A stretch of DNA of 64,000 bases from Campylobacter concisus (GTDB lineage Bacteria > Campylobacterota > Campylobacteria > Campylobacterales > Campylobacteraceae). Position 1 is the first letter of the stretch. Every line of letters starts with the position of its first letter. The notes under the pieces are model-generated. The model saw only the letters and a program-made list of their open reading frames with translations. It was not told where the DNA came from and did not search any database. Position numbers and translations under genes: made by a program. The stretch is taken from contig NZ_CP049263.1 of NCBI RefSeq assembly GCF_003048615.2, positions 930,001-994,000 of the forward strand, given 5' to 3'. Below are positions 7,652 through 15,844 of the stretch, piece after piece.

Positions 7652-8933
7652 ACAAAACCATTCGTTTTGGATTTGTGATCTTTACTTTTTGCGTAGTGCC
7701 AAGAAGCTCTTCGCTGCCATCAACTTGAACTAAAAAGTTGTTAAAACTTCGCCCAGCAACGCCGCCATTTGCCCTTAGCTCTTCAAAATATACATCAAAA
7801 ATTTTATCTTTTTGCGCCGCCACGATCTCGTCTAAAATTTCGCTGTGGCGATTTTGCAGACGCGTGAGCCTTTCTGAGGCGGTTTTATCATCTATTTGAT
7901 TTGTAAAAGTAGCTGCTTTTGTGAGCGGACGAGGCGAATACTTAAAGCTAAAAATTTGCTCAAACCTAACTTGCTCAAGCACGTCCATCGTATCTTCAAA
8001 TTCATTGTCGCTCTCGCCTGGAAATGCGACGATGATATCAGTTGAGATGCTCACATCTGGGCACATTTTTCTAAGTCTTAGCGCGCGGTCTAAAAACCAC
8101 TCTTTTGTGTATCCGCGCTTCATCTCACGCAAAACTTTGGTGTTTCCGCTTTGAAGTGGCATGTGCATAGATTTGCAAATTTTTGGGTTATTTGTGAAAA
8201 TTTCAAGAAATTTATCATCCATGTGAAGCGGGTGCGGGCTTGTAAATCTTATCCTCTCAACGCCATCTATCTCGCTTATCTTTACTAGCAGGTCGCTAAA
8301 ATCGATATTTTCTTGCACACCTGAAAATCTTTTGCCGTAGTTATTGACATTTTGCCCTAGTAAAAATATCTCTTTTGCACCGCTTTTTGCGGCCTTTTCT
8401 ACCTCTTTTAGGATGAGGCTTGAGGGGATGGAGATTTCATCGCCTCTGGTGTGCGGGACGATGCAGTAGGTGCATTTTTTATCGCAGCCGATTGAGATGT
8501 TGATGTGGCTTTTGTATGGCGAGCCTCTAAATTCGCCAAATGCATATTCGCTCTCGTCGTGATTGATGTCGGTTGAAATAAATTTAGGCGTATTTACAGC
8601 CTTTGTGATCTTGCTAACATTTCTTGCGCCAAGGACAAAATCAACATAAGGTGCGCGCTTGAAAATTTCACTACCCAAATGGCTTGCAGTGCAGCCGCAA
8701 ACGCCTATTTTAGCGCCTCTTTTTTTGGCTTTTTCAAAGGCTCCAACCTCGCTAAAGAGCTTATGAACTGGCTTTTCACGAACTGAGCAGGTATTTATAA
8801 GGATTAAATCAGCTTCTTCGATGTTTTGTGTTAAGGAGTAGTCTTCTTTTTGTGAGAGCTCGGCTATGATATGCTCGCTGTCACGAACATTCATAGCACA
8901 ACCTAGAGTTTGGATGAAGAGTTTTTTACTCAT
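7632..8933 (-). CDS. miaB: tRNA-2-methylthio-N6-dimethylallyladenosine synthase MiaB
   Basis: A 433-residue radical-SAM methylthiotransferase with all three expected parts: an N-terminal UPF0004 domain with three cysteines ([20 protein letters not shown]) for the auxiliary cluster, a radical SAM domain with [18 protein letters not shown] (Cys-x3-Cys-x2-Cys), and a C-terminal TRAM domain. It adds the methylthio group to i6A37 of tRNAs reading UNN codons. Another family member, MtaB, is encoded at 44371, and the two differ in the motif after the cysteines (PHTRGDE here, PSVRGRARS there). Its start overlaps the stop of the HP0268-family gene by 1 base (TAATG). Confidence 0.95.
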   Translation of the reverse strand: MSKKLFIQTLGCAMNVRDSEHIIAELSQKEDYSLTQNIEEADLILINTCSVREKPVHKLFSEVGAFEKAKKRGAKIGVCGCTASHLGSEIFKRAPYVDFVLGARNVSKITKAVNTPKFISTDINHDESEYAFGEFRGSPYKSHINISIGCDKKCTYCIVPHTRGDEISIPSSLILKEVEKAAKSGAKEIFLLGQNVNNYGKRFSGVQENIDFSDLLVKISEIDGVERIRFTSPHPLHMDDKFLEIFTNNPKICKSMHMPLQSGNTKVLREMKRGYTKEWFLDRALRLRKMCPDVSISTDIIVAFPGESDNEFEDTMDVLEQVRFEQIFSFKYSPRPLTKAATFTNQIDDKTASERLTRLQNRHSEILDEIVAAQKDKIFDVYFEELRANGGVAGRSFNNFLVQVDGSEELLGTTQKVKITNPKRMVLYGELQI

Positions 8934-9175
8934 TAAAGTATATGCACTTCATACATATAATCGCTATCATCAAGGCCGTATTTAACGGTTCTGTGATAAA
9001 CGCTTAGCCCTTTTTCTTCAAAGTGCTCGACTAAGGCGATTAGTTGTTTGTGCGTGTTTTCTTTATCAAAATAGAAAATTTTCTGACCCTCTTTTTCGAC
9101 AGCTGCCTCTATCTTTTCTAGTGAAATCGTTTTTGGTTTTGCGTCTAATTCGGCTCTTGCAAGTTTTAGCTCCAT
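8933..9175 (-). CDS. HP0268 family protein (putative nuclease)
   Basis: An 80-residue protein. I place the start at the ATG at 9175, which has AAAGGA 6 bases upstream and gives the same length as H. pylori HP0268; an in-frame ATG 15 bases earlier has no such site. The C-terminal half ([20 protein letters not shown] and [12 protein letters not shown]) closely resembles HP0268 as I remember it, a small MutS2-Smr-like fold protein reported to nick DNA and cut RNA. Lineage-restricted. First gene of the miaB-acyltransferase-pil-like run, divergent from nusA. Confidence 0.82.
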   Translation of the reverse strand: MELKLARAELDAKPKTISLEKIEAAVEKEGQKIFYFDKENTHKQLIALVEHFEEKGLSVYHRTVKYGLDDSDYMYEVHIL

Positions 9176-9251
9176 TTTTAATCCTTTCAAAATCTTAAAT
9201 TTTAATCGGTCAATATACCCAAATCATCATAAAAAAAGGATTAAATAAAAG

Positions 9252-9276
9252 TTAATAACAAGCTTAATGTTATTAA
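9252..9276. promoter_or_regulatory. perfect 9-bp dyad in the nusA promoter region
   Basis: TTAATAACA and TGTTATTAA form perfect inverted arms around a 7-base spacer, centred at 9264. The dyad lies just upstream of, and partly over, the -35 position of the promoter whose -10 box is at 9291. This is the usual place for a repressor or activator operator. It does not match any Campylobacter regulator consensus that I can recall with certainty. Confidence 0.45.
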
Positions 9277-9290
9277 AAGTATGGCTTATG

Positions 9291-9296
9291 TATAAT
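9291..9296 (+). promoter_or_regulatory. sigma-70 -10 box for nusA
   Basis: TATAAT preceded by TTATG, the extended -10 form common in Campylobacter, which rarely uses a clear -35 box. It lies 51 bases before the nusA start codon. Confidence 0.6.
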
Positions 9297-9347
9297 TTCA
9301 AAACTTCACGAAAAATCCCCGAAATTTATCGTCACAATGGAGAAAAA

Positions 9348-10451
9348 ATGGAAAGAATTTCAGATATCATCGAGTCAATTGCAAATGAGAAAAATTTAGA
9401 GATAGAAGATGTAAAAGAGCGCGTCATAAGAGCCTTGATAAACACTGCAAAAAGAGTTTATGGCGAAAATTATGAGTATGACGTGAGCATCGATGCTAAT
9501 AAAAATTTAAAGCTTTATCAAAAAATTTCAATCGTAGCAAACGACGATGAGAGGCTTGCTGAAGACAATGAGCACTTTTTAAGCTTAAAAGAGGCTAAAA
9601 AGATAGATAGTGGCGTAGAGATCGGCGATGAGCTAACTTACGAACTAAGCCTTGATAACCTTGGCAGAACCGCAGCTCAAACGCTTCACAAAGAGCTTGA
9701 GTATCACATCCAGCGCCTAGTCGAAGAGAAAATTTTACAAAAATATAATGAGATGAGCGGTCACATGGTCTTTGGTCCAGTTGTCAGGGTCGATAACGAT
9801 GAAAACACATTTATCGAGATAGACGAGCTTCGTGCCATCTTGCCACGTAAAAACCGCATAAAAGGCGAGAAATTTAAAGTTGGCGAAGTGGTAAAAGCGG
9901 TCATTAGAAAAGTTTTTACAGATAAAAATTTAGGCATAAAGGTTGAGCTTTCAAGGACTTCGCCTAAATTTCTTGAAGCACTGCTGACTTCAGAAGTACC
10001 AGAGATAAAAGATGGTGGCATCATCATCCAAGGAAGTGCAAGGATCCCTGGCGAAAGGGCTAAAGTAGCGCTCATCTCGACCACTCCAAACATCGATCCA
10101 GTCGGCGCAACTGTCGGCACAAAGGGCGTTAGGATAAATGCCGTAAGCAAAGAGCTTCACGGTGAGAGCATCGATGCGATCGAATACACCACCGAGCCAG
10201 CGATCTTGGTAGCTCGCGCTATGGCACCTGCGATCATCACATCTGTAAAGATCGAAGAAAACAAGGCGATCGTGACACTTGCGAGCGAGCAAAAGAGTAA
10301 GGCGATCGGCAAAAACGGCATAAATATCCGCCTTGCAAGCATGCTAACTGGCTATGAGATCGAGCTAAACGAGCTTGGTTCAAAAACTAGCAGCAGCGGC
10401 GAAAATGGCGAAATGGTCAAGGATCTAAAAGCACTCTTTGGTGATAACTAA
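9348..10451 (+). CDS. nusA: transcription termination/antitermination protein NusA
   Basis: A 367-residue NusA, close to the usual length in this lineage. The start is set at the ATG at 9348 because GGAG sits 6 bases upstream and the protein then opens with MERISDIIESIANEKNL, the family's N-terminal RNA polymerase-binding domain. S1 and two KH domains follow; VGTKGVRINAVSKEL and AIGKNGINIRLASMLTGYEIE are the KH motifs. The acidic C-terminal repeats of enterobacterial NusA are absent, as expected here. NusA controls pausing and works with Rho, encoded at 12089. The stop codon overlaps the acetyltransferase start by one base. Confidence 0.96.
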   Translation: MERISDIIESIANEKNLEIEDVKERVIRALINTAKRVYGENYEYDVSIDANKNLKLYQKISIVANDDERLAEDNEHFLSLKEAKKIDSGVEIGDELTYELSLDNLGRTAAQTLHKELEYHIQRLVEEKILQKYNEMSGHMVFGPVVRVDNDENTFIEIDELRAILPRKNRIKGEKFKVGEVVKAVIRKVFTDKNLGIKVELSRTSPKFLEALLTSEVPEIKDGGIIIQGSARIPGERAKVALISTTPNIDPVGATVGTKGVRINAVSKELHGESIDAIEYTTEPAILVARAMAPAIITSVKIEENKAIVTLASEQKSKAIGKNGINIRLASMLTGYEIELNELGSKTSSSGENGEMVKDLKALFGDN

Positions 10452-10930
10452 TGAAATTTCAAATAAGAAAAGCAACGAGAGCTGATATAGACGTGATCTG
10501 TGAGCTTGTAAGAGAGCTTGCTAGCTATGAAAAGATGAGTGATCAAGTCACTTTTACAAATGAAATTTTTACAGACTCCATCTTTAATAAAAATCACGCA
10601 AAAGCCCTTATATGCGAGAGTGAGGGCAGGGCGATAGGATATGCTATCTATTTTTACACATTTTCTACATTTTTAGGGCTTGGCGGGATCTATCTTGAGG
10701 ACATTTATGTCAAAAAAGAGTTTAGAAATCAAGGCATCGGCAAGGCTTTTTTTAAATTTCTAGCTCAAATTTGCAAGGATGAAAATTTAAAAAGGCTTGA
10801 GTGGTGCTGTCTAAACTGGAATGAGCCAAGTATCAAATTTTATGAAAGCATGGGCGCTAAAAATCAATCTCTTGAGTGGAGAACCTACCGCTTAGACGGC
10901 GAAAATTTAGAAAATTTATTAAATTTATAG
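10451..10930 (+). CDS. GNAT acetyltransferase, SSAT/thialysine acetyltransferase-like
   Basis: A 159-residue single-domain GNAT enzyme. The acetyl-CoA-binding motif is FRNQGIGKAFFKFL; the phrases AIYFYTFSTFLGLGGIYLED and LNWNEPSIKFYESMGA are the signature of the spermidine/spermine and thialysine N-acetyltransferase branch. The likely substrate is a polyamine or a lysine analogue, but bacterial members of this branch are poorly characterised. The start codon overlaps the nusA stop (TAATG), so translation is coupled to nusA, an unusual partner. A biosynthetic arginine decarboxylase gene is also in the window (53180). Confidence 0.85.
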   Translation: MKFQIRKATRADIDVICELVRELASYEKMSDQVTFTNEIFTDSIFNKNHAKALICESEGRAIGYAIYFYTFSTFLGLGGIYLEDIYVKKEFRNQGIGKAFFKFLAQICKDENLKRLEWCCLNWNEPSIKFYESMGAKNQSLEWRTYRLDGENLENLLNL

Positions 10931-10959
10931 CTTATTTTTAAAGTATGGTAGTTGGCTAA

Positions 10960-10989
10960 AAGCTCAAATTTGCTTTGAAATTTGAGCTT
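10960..10989. terminator. 12-bp perfect hairpin between convergent genes
   Basis: AAGCTCAAATTT and AAATTTGAGCTT flank a 6-base loop. It separates the plus-strand acetyltransferase from the minus-strand outer membrane protein and probably serves both. A long U-tract is missing on both sides. Confidence 0.6.
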
Positions 10990-10997
10990 GCTGGTGA

Positions 10998-11597
10998 TTA
11001 AAATTTATATGTATATCCCATATAAAGACCGACGTTTGTCTCTTTAATATCAACTAAATTAAATTTATTGATCTTACCGTAGTCGGTTCTATCAGCTTTT
11101 AGACCAAACTCAACCGCATTATTTTCGTTGATAGAGTATTCGGCACCAACTCTTGCACCTAGTATCCAGCCAGTTGCGTTGCCTTTTTCAGAGCCATCAT
11201 GTGTGTCAAACACATCCATTTTAAGTTTTGAAAAACCAGTGTAGCCACCAAGAACTAGTTTAAGATCTTTTGCTACGCTTGGAGTGTAGTCAGCTCCAAC
11301 TATAAATTTATGTGTTTTCCATTTTATTATTGTGCCATCTTCGTCACCAAGTGACTTTTTGGCTTGAAAGTCATATATGTAAGCACCATAAACTCTAGCT
11401 ACGTCAAAGTCATAACCAGCTTTTATGCCAAGACCGGGTTGTGCTTTTTTAGCTTTTGATTTGCCATTGTCACTTTTTGCTGTTAAATTTGAATTAAAAG
11501 AATAATCTCCTTCAAATCCCACAAACGCTCCTTGCGCTAAAGCAGCGGCACTAGCTAGGCTTAAGCCTAAAGCAACCTTTAAAACTACATTTTTCAT
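10998..11597 (-). CDS. outer-membrane beta-barrel protein (porin/Opa-like family)
   Basis: A 199-residue protein with a Sec signal peptide (cleavage after about residue 22, ALAQGA) and a C-terminal phenylalanine in GYTYKF, the signal recognised by the BAM machinery. Between them are alternating hydrophobic strands with Gly-Tyr turns (LGIKAGYDF, VGADYTPS, LGARVGAEYS, EFGLKADRTDYG), enough for an eight-stranded small barrel like OmpX/OmpA or Opa. AAGGAG lies 6 bases before the ATG. Function unknown: possible adhesin or structural barrel. It faces a small HTH gene across a 160-base divergent intergenic region. Confidence 0.8.
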   Translation of the reverse strand: MKNVVLKVALGLSLASAAALAQGAFVGFEGDYSFNSNLTAKSDNGKSKAKKAQPGLGIKAGYDFDVARVYGAYIYDFQAKKSLGDEDGTIIKWKTHKFIVGADYTPSVAKDLKLVLGGYTGFSKLKMDVFDTHDGSEKGNATGWILGARVGAEYSINENNAVEFGLKADRTDYGKINKFNLVDIKETNVGLYMGYTYKF

Positions 11598-11757
11598 TTT
11601 TACTCCTTATTTAAAAAATGTTACACAGCTATTTTAAATTTTCTTATATTAAATAAAGTTTAAATATTCAATGAAATTAATAAAAAACATAAAATAATTC
11701 AATTGTTTTCTTATCAGAATAAAATTTATAAAATCACTCAAAAAGAAGGAGTGTAAA

Positions 11758-11970
11758 GTGGGTAAGATGACAAAACGTGATATGGCTTATCATTTAGATG
11801 TTGATGTCGCAACGCTTTACAACTGGCGAAAACACAAGCCCAACCTTTATCGTATCGTGATGCTTGGATTTAAATTTGACGAGCTTATCGAGCAGAGCAA
11901 GAAGACTTGCAACGAGCTTTGCGAATATGAAAATTTAATCAATCAAGACATAGAAAAATTTAGTAAATAA
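11758..11970 (+). CDS. small helix-turn-helix DNA-binding protein
   Basis: A 70-residue protein starting at GTG (11758), chosen because GGAG ends 6 bases upstream; an ATG three codons later is the alternative. Residues 6-30 (MTKRDMAYHLDVDVATLYNW followed by RKHKP) fit an XRE/Cro-like helix-turn-helix, with TLYNW as the recognition helix start. The C-terminal half is a short amphipathic segment containing two cysteines (KTCNELCEYE) that could serve dimerisation or redox sensing. No ligand domain. It is divergent from the barrel protein gene, which makes that gene a plausible target. Not recognised as a named regulator. Confidence 0.7.
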   Translation: MGKMTKRDMAYHLDVDVATLYNWRKHKPNLYRIVMLGFKFDELIEQSKKTCNELCEYENLINQDIEKFSK

Positions 11971-12045
11971 TCGTAATCTCTCTTATAATTGCAAGTGCTT
12001 GAAATTTAAAATTTCTAAGATATTTTTGGCTAGATATTTTAAGTG

Positions 12046-12082
12046 AAAAAATTTGAGCTCAAAGCAAGCGCTTCAAGCTCAG
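12046..12082 (-). terminator. rho gene terminator
   Basis: On the minus strand TGAGCT...AGCTCA forms a hairpin immediately after the rho stop codon, and the six As at 12046-12051 give the following U-run. The loop is large (about 16 bases) and includes a small internal AAGCGCTT palindrome. Confidence 0.55.
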
Positions 12083-12088
12083 TTAAAT

Positions 12089-13432
12089 TTACTCGTTTAG
12101 GATAGAGAGAAGCTCTTTATTGTCTTTTGTTTTTAGCATTTTTGCGTATAAGAATTTAAGCGCTTCGACATCGTCCATTGTCGCGATCGCAGAGCGGATA
12201 GCCCAAATTTTTTGAAGCTCGTCAGGTTTTTGAAGTAGCTCTTCTTTTCTGGTGCCAGATTTTAGCACGTTGATAGCTGGGTAAATTCTGCGGTCTGAGA
12301 TGTTGCGGTCAAGCACGATTTCGCTGTTTCCAGTTCCTTTAAACTCTTCAAATATCACTTCATCCATACGTGAGCCAGTGTCGATAAGTGCTGTTGCTAT
12401 GATGGTTAGTGAGCCGCCGTGCTCTATGTTTCTAGCTGCACCAAAGAAGCGTTTTGGTTTGTGAAGTGCGTTTGCGTCCACGCCGCCTGTTAGCACCTTG
12501 CCGCTTGGCGGGGTCACTGTGTTGTAGGCGCGTGCTAGACGGGTTATGCTATCAAGCAAGATGATGACGTCTTTGCCCATTTCAACTAGACGTTTTGCCT
12601 TTTCGATGACTAGCTCTGCTACGCGTACGTGGTTAAGCGCTGGCAGGTCAAATGTCGAGCTAAATACCTCGCCTTTTACGCAGCGCTGCATATCTGTAAC
12701 TTCTTCTGGTCTTTCATCTACAAGAAGCACCATGAGCTGGGCTTCTGGGTGGTTTTTAGCGATGCCGTGAGCTAGCTCTTTCATAAGCTCAGTTTTACCA
12801 CTTCTTGGAGGTGCGACGATGAGGCCACGCTGACCCTTGCCAATAGGCGTGAAAAGGTCGAGCACACGGCCTGTTAGCTTCATCGGGTCATACTCTAAAT
12901 TTAGCTTTTCAGTTGGGAAAAGTGGGGTTAGGTTGTCAAAGAGTGGCCTCTCTTTTGCGTCTGCTAGAGGCATATAATTTACCGCTTCGATCTTTAAAAG
13001 GGCGTAGTATTTTTCTTGATCTTTTGGCTCTCTTACTTGGCCAGTGATGATGTCGCCCACACGAAGTGCAAATTTACGGATCTGCGAGTTTGAAACATAA
13101 GCATCGTTTGAGCTGTCGCTTAAATTTGCATCAACGGCCCTTAAAAAGCCGTAGCCCTCGTTTGTGATCTCTAAAATTCCAGTAAATAGTATAAAGCCGC
13201 CTTGTTTTGTCTGGGTTTTTAGTATCTCAAATATCAAATCCTGCCTGCGAAATTCGCGTGGATTTTCGACGCCAACGCCATTTGCGATCTGCACTAGTTC
13301 GTCTAAGCTAAGCGTTCTTAGCTCTTCGATCTTGTGTCCGTCGACTGGTACGTGGGTTCTTGATGCTTGATGTTTTTTTGTAGTTTTTGCGCTTTGAGCA
13401 GCACTTTGCTCGGTTTGGTTGTTGTTTTCCAT
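12089..13432 (-). CDS. rho: transcription termination factor Rho
   Basis: A 447-residue hexameric RNA helicase. After a low-complexity N-terminus of about 30 residues rich in Asn, Gln and Ala comes the Rho N-terminal domain ([20 protein letters not shown]), the cold-shock-like primary RNA-binding domain (EGYGFLR at about 113-119), and the RecA-type ATPase with Walker [12 protein letters not shown], Walker [14 protein letters not shown] and the Q-loop region [12 protein letters not shown]. Arginine finger and R-loop ([17 protein letters not shown]) are intact. Monocistronic: 164 bases separate it from thrC upstream and it has its own terminator. Confidence 0.97.
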   Translation of the reverse strand: MENNNQTEQSAAQSAKTTKKHQASRTHVPVDGHKIEELRTLSLDELVQIANGVGVENPREFRRQDLIFEILKTQTKQGGFILFTGILEITNEGYGFLRAVDANLSDSSNDAYVSNSQIRKFALRVGDIITGQVREPKDQEKYYALLKIEAVNYMPLADAKERPLFDNLTPLFPTEKLNLEYDPMKLTGRVLDLFTPIGKGQRGLIVAPPRSGKTELMKELAHGIAKNHPEAQLMVLLVDERPEEVTDMQRCVKGEVFSSTFDLPALNHVRVAELVIEKAKRLVEMGKDVIILLDSITRLARAYNTVTPPSGKVLTGGVDANALHKPKRFFGAARNIEHGGSLTIIATALIDTGSRMDEVIFEEFKGTGNSEIVLDRNISDRRIYPAINVLKSGTRKEELLQKPDELQKIWAIRSAIATMDDVEALKFLYAKMLKTKDNKELLSILNE

Positions 13433-13562
13433 TTTTCCTCTTTAAATGCGGGGATAAGATTGCAGAATTCTGGGCTTCAAAAGTTTTTTGAAAGTTTTGG
13501 CATTTTATAAAAATAAAACTTTGTTGTCAAGAAATACCACAACCAAAGTCGCTAAAATAGGC

Positions 13563-13592
13563 AAATTTGCAGGCAAAATGACCTGCAAATTT
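13563..13592 (-). terminator. hairpin after thrC
   Basis: Perfect 11-bp arms AAATTTGCAGG and CCTGCAAATTT around an 8-base loop, four bases beyond the thrC stop codon. No real U-tract follows on the minus strand. Confidence 0.6.
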
Positions 13593-13596
13593 AAAT

Positions 13597-14682
13597 TTAG
13601 TGTTCGCTCTTTAGCCCAGCGCCGCACATCGAGATGATGCTTCTGCCCTCTATCTTGTGTGATTTTGCGTAGCTTGCGTATGCCGCGTAGATGGCTGCTG
13701 TGGTGTGCTCGACGTAAAAGCCGCGGCTTGCTAGGAAATTTCTAGCTGGCTCAATATCCTCTTCTTTTATCGTGATCACCTCGCGCTCGCCTGCGTACCT
13801 GCTAGCTAATATCTCAGCGCCACGAGCAGGTTTTGCTATCGCTATGCCTTCAGCCAAAGTTGGCTCTGGCTTGATCGCAAGTGGCTCACTTGTTGCCCTT
13901 AAAAATGGCGCGCACTTCTCACTTTGAACGATGAAAATTTTAGGTAGTTTTTTGATCACTCCAGCCTCATATAGCTCATTTAGCGCTATCTCACAGCCAA
14001 TTAGCAAGGTGCCGTTGCCAACTGGCAAAAAGAGATTTTCAGGTACAAAGCCAAGCTGCTCGTAAATTTCATATATATATGTTTTAGTGCCTTGGTAAAA
14101 AAGCGGGTTAAACACGTGGTTTGCGTAAAATATGCCCTCATCTTTTGCCCTTTTTCTGCAAGCATCTGCCGTTTCATCGCGTGTGCCGTCAAAGACAACC
14201 GCCTTTGCGCCGTAGTACTCAAGCATCTTTATCTTTTTCTCGCTCGTGCCTTTTGGGACGTAAATTTCACACTCTATGCCAGCTCTAGCAGCGTATGCAG
14301 CGACCGAGTTTCCAGCGTTTCCGCTGCTATCTTGCAAGATCTTTTTGATGCCATGAGTTTTGCAAAACCAAATAAGCATAACAGCACCTCTATCCTTAAA
14401 AGAGAGCGTTGGCATCGCGTAGTCCATTTTGAGGTAGAGCGAGTCATCAAATTTCACGCTCTTTGTTAGCCCTTCGCCAAGGCTTATGTCGCGCCAGAGC
14501 TCGTTTTTGATAGGGAAAAACTCGCGGTATCTAAAGAGGCTAAACTCGCACTGATCGATCAAATTTAGATCAAATTTGGCCGCTTTAAACTCCAGATCAT
14601 ATAGCCCACCGCACTCGCACGCAAATATAGGCGTCTCAAAATCTGTGCTCTTGCCGCACTTTGAGCAGATAAATTTAGGCAT
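13597..14682 (-). CDS. thrC: threonine synthase
   Basis: A 361-residue PLP enzyme of the shorter threonine synthase type. A zinc-ribbon-like N-terminus (CSKCGKSTDFETPIFACECGG) precedes the fold II PLP domain. The lysine forming the Schiff base is in PTLSFKDRGA, and the glycine-rich phosphate-binding loop is DSSGNAGNSVAAYAARAG. It converts O-phosphohomoserine to threonine. The gene is preceded by a RidA-family gene 11 bases upstream on the same strand; RidA proteins remove reactive enamine/imine intermediates released by PLP enzymes, so the pairing makes functional sense. Confidence 0.9.
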   Translation of the reverse strand: MPKFICSKCGKSTDFETPIFACECGGLYDLEFKAAKFDLNLIDQCEFSLFRYREFFPIKNELWRDISLGEGLTKSVKFDDSLYLKMDYAMPTLSFKDRGAVMLIWFCKTHGIKKILQDSSGNAGNSVAAYAARAGIECEIYVPKGTSEKKIKMLEYYGAKAVVFDGTRDETADACRKRAKDEGIFYANHVFNPLFYQGTKTYIYEIYEQLGFVPENLFLPVGNGTLLIGCEIALNELYEAGVIKKLPKIFIVQSEKCAPFLRATSEPLAIKPEPTLAEGIAIAKPARGAEILASRYAGEREVITIKEEDIEPARNFLASRGFYVEHTTAAIYAAYASYAKSHKIEGRSIISMCGAGLKSEH

Positions 14683-14693
14683 TTTTGCTCCTT

Positions 14694-15077
14694 TTAAATT
14701 TTTCTATCAAGTATCGCTGTAGCTTCGATCTCTAGCAGGCAGCCAAAGTGAAGTTTGTTTGTCGGCACTACGACGCGAGCTGGCTTGTGATCGCCAAAAA
14801 ATAGCGCATACTCGTCGTCTATCTCGTCCCAAAAGTCGATATCTGGCGTATAGATGCGGCACATCAAGATGTCGTTTCTTGTCGCATTTGCCAGTTTTAG
14901 CACGTTATCAAGGTTTTTTAAAGCCTGCCTTGTTTGCGCCTTTAGCCCCTCTGGAATTTGCCTGGTCTCTGGGTTCATACTAAGCTGTCCTGAGATGTAG
15001 AGGATGCCGTTGTGCTCGGTTGCTAAAGAGTAGTGAGCCTTTTTCTTTTTTGAAATTTCGGTCTCATAAATTTTCAT
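14694..15077 (-). CDS. RidA family enamine/imine deaminase
   Basis: A 127-residue YjgF/YER057c/UK114-fold protein. ILYISGQLSMNPET and the closing LLEIEATAILDRKI are the conserved family segments. The arginine that binds the carboxylate of the imine in classic RidA (usually a few residues before 'vEIEaiA') is not obviously aligned here: the segment reads VVVPTNKLHFGCLLEIEATA, with Arg109 further upstream. It may belong to an Rid1-7 subgroup rather than the archetype. It leads thrC (11-base gap), with GGAG 5-8 bases before the ATG. Confidence 0.82.
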   Translation of the reverse strand: MKIYETEISKKKKAHYSLATEHNGILYISGQLSMNPETRQIPEGLKAQTRQALKNLDNVLKLANATRNDILMCRIYTPDIDFWDEIDDEYALFFGDHKPARVVVPTNKLHFGCLLEIEATAILDRKI

Positions 15078-15101
15078 ATTTTCTCCTTAAAAATTTAAAA
15101 A

Positions 15102-15107
15102 ATTATA
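15102..15107 (-). promoter_or_regulatory. -10 box for ridA-thrC
   Basis: TATAAT on the minus strand, 25 bases before the ridA start codon. The surrounding divergent region is almost pure AT, with the near-repeat AATTTCATA/AATTTTCATA at about 15135-15152, which might bind the divergent YheO-type regulator. Confidence 0.45.
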
Positions 15108-15223
15108 GATAAAAAATTATTATTACCACTTAAATTTCATAAATTTTCATAAAAAATTATATTTTTCTTATCGAAAATTTAAAAATATTTTGGCTAAACT
15201 TAAACAAAAACAAAAGGCGCCTT

Positions 15224-15844
15224 ATGCATCCTATATTAAAGGCATTTATCCCAACGGCAAATCTCATACAAAAAAGCTCGCCATTTGCTTGCGAAGTCGT
15301 CCTGCACGATCTCTCTCACCCGCAGCGCTCAGTCGTATATGTAACTGGCGACGTTACTGGCAGAAAGGTCGGACAAAGCTTTGACCACCTTGTAAGTGAG
15401 GTCTTAAATAGCAAGAATTTCAAAGACGACTATGTGGCGAACTACTTTTTTACCAAGGATGAAAAGCTAGTGAAGTCTTCAACTGCCTTTATCAGAGACG
15501 AGCACGGCGAGATCATCGGAGCGATATGCGTAAATGTCGATGCTAGCGTGGCAAAGAGCCTTTTTGAAATGGCTGGGAATTTCTTAAAAACGAGCGAAAA
15601 TGAGCCAAAAAGCGAGCAAAACGACGATGTGATGCAGATCGTCTTAAATTTGATCGACAAGATCATCGCCAAAAACGAGGGCAAAAAGCTCAAAAAGGAG
15701 CAAAAGCTAGAACTCGTGGGCTTTATGAACGAAAAGGGCATTTTTAACATAAAGGGCGCTATCGAGGTCGTGGCAGCCAAGCTAAACGTCTCAAAGATCA
15801 CGATATATGGCTATTTAGACCAGCTTAAAAAGAAGCGCCCGTGA
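15224..15844 (+). CDS. YheO-like PAS/HTH transcriptional regulator
   Basis: A 206-residue protein with an N-terminal YheO-type PAS-like domain (LHDLSHPQRSVVYVTGDVTG and the core GEIIGAICVNVDASV) and a C-terminal helix-turn-helix (GAIEVVAAKLNVSKITIYGY), the same layout as E. coli YheO and DauR. A lysine-rich linker joins them. The family responds to small molecules and usually regulates neighbouring genes. Its last four bases overlap the GTG start of ccoI, so it is translated together with the copper ATPase of cbb3 oxidase assembly; it is also divergent from ridA-thrC. Either neighbour could be its target. Confidence 0.85.
   Translation: MHPILKAFIPTANLIQKSSPFACEVVLHDLSHPQRSVVYVTGDVTGRKVGQSFDHLVSEVLNSKNFKDDYVANYFFTKDEKLVKSSTAFIRDEHGEIIGAICVNVDASVAKSLFEMAGNFLKTSENEPKSEQNDDVMQIVLNLIDKIIAKNEGKKLKKEQKLELVGFMNEKGIFNIKGAIEVVAAKLNVSKITIYGYLDQLKKKRP

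Noticed and set aside
15190-15384. 64-codon frame at the start of the YheO-type gene
   Set aside because: It overlaps the regulator in another frame, is basic and low-complexity, and has no ribosome binding site.
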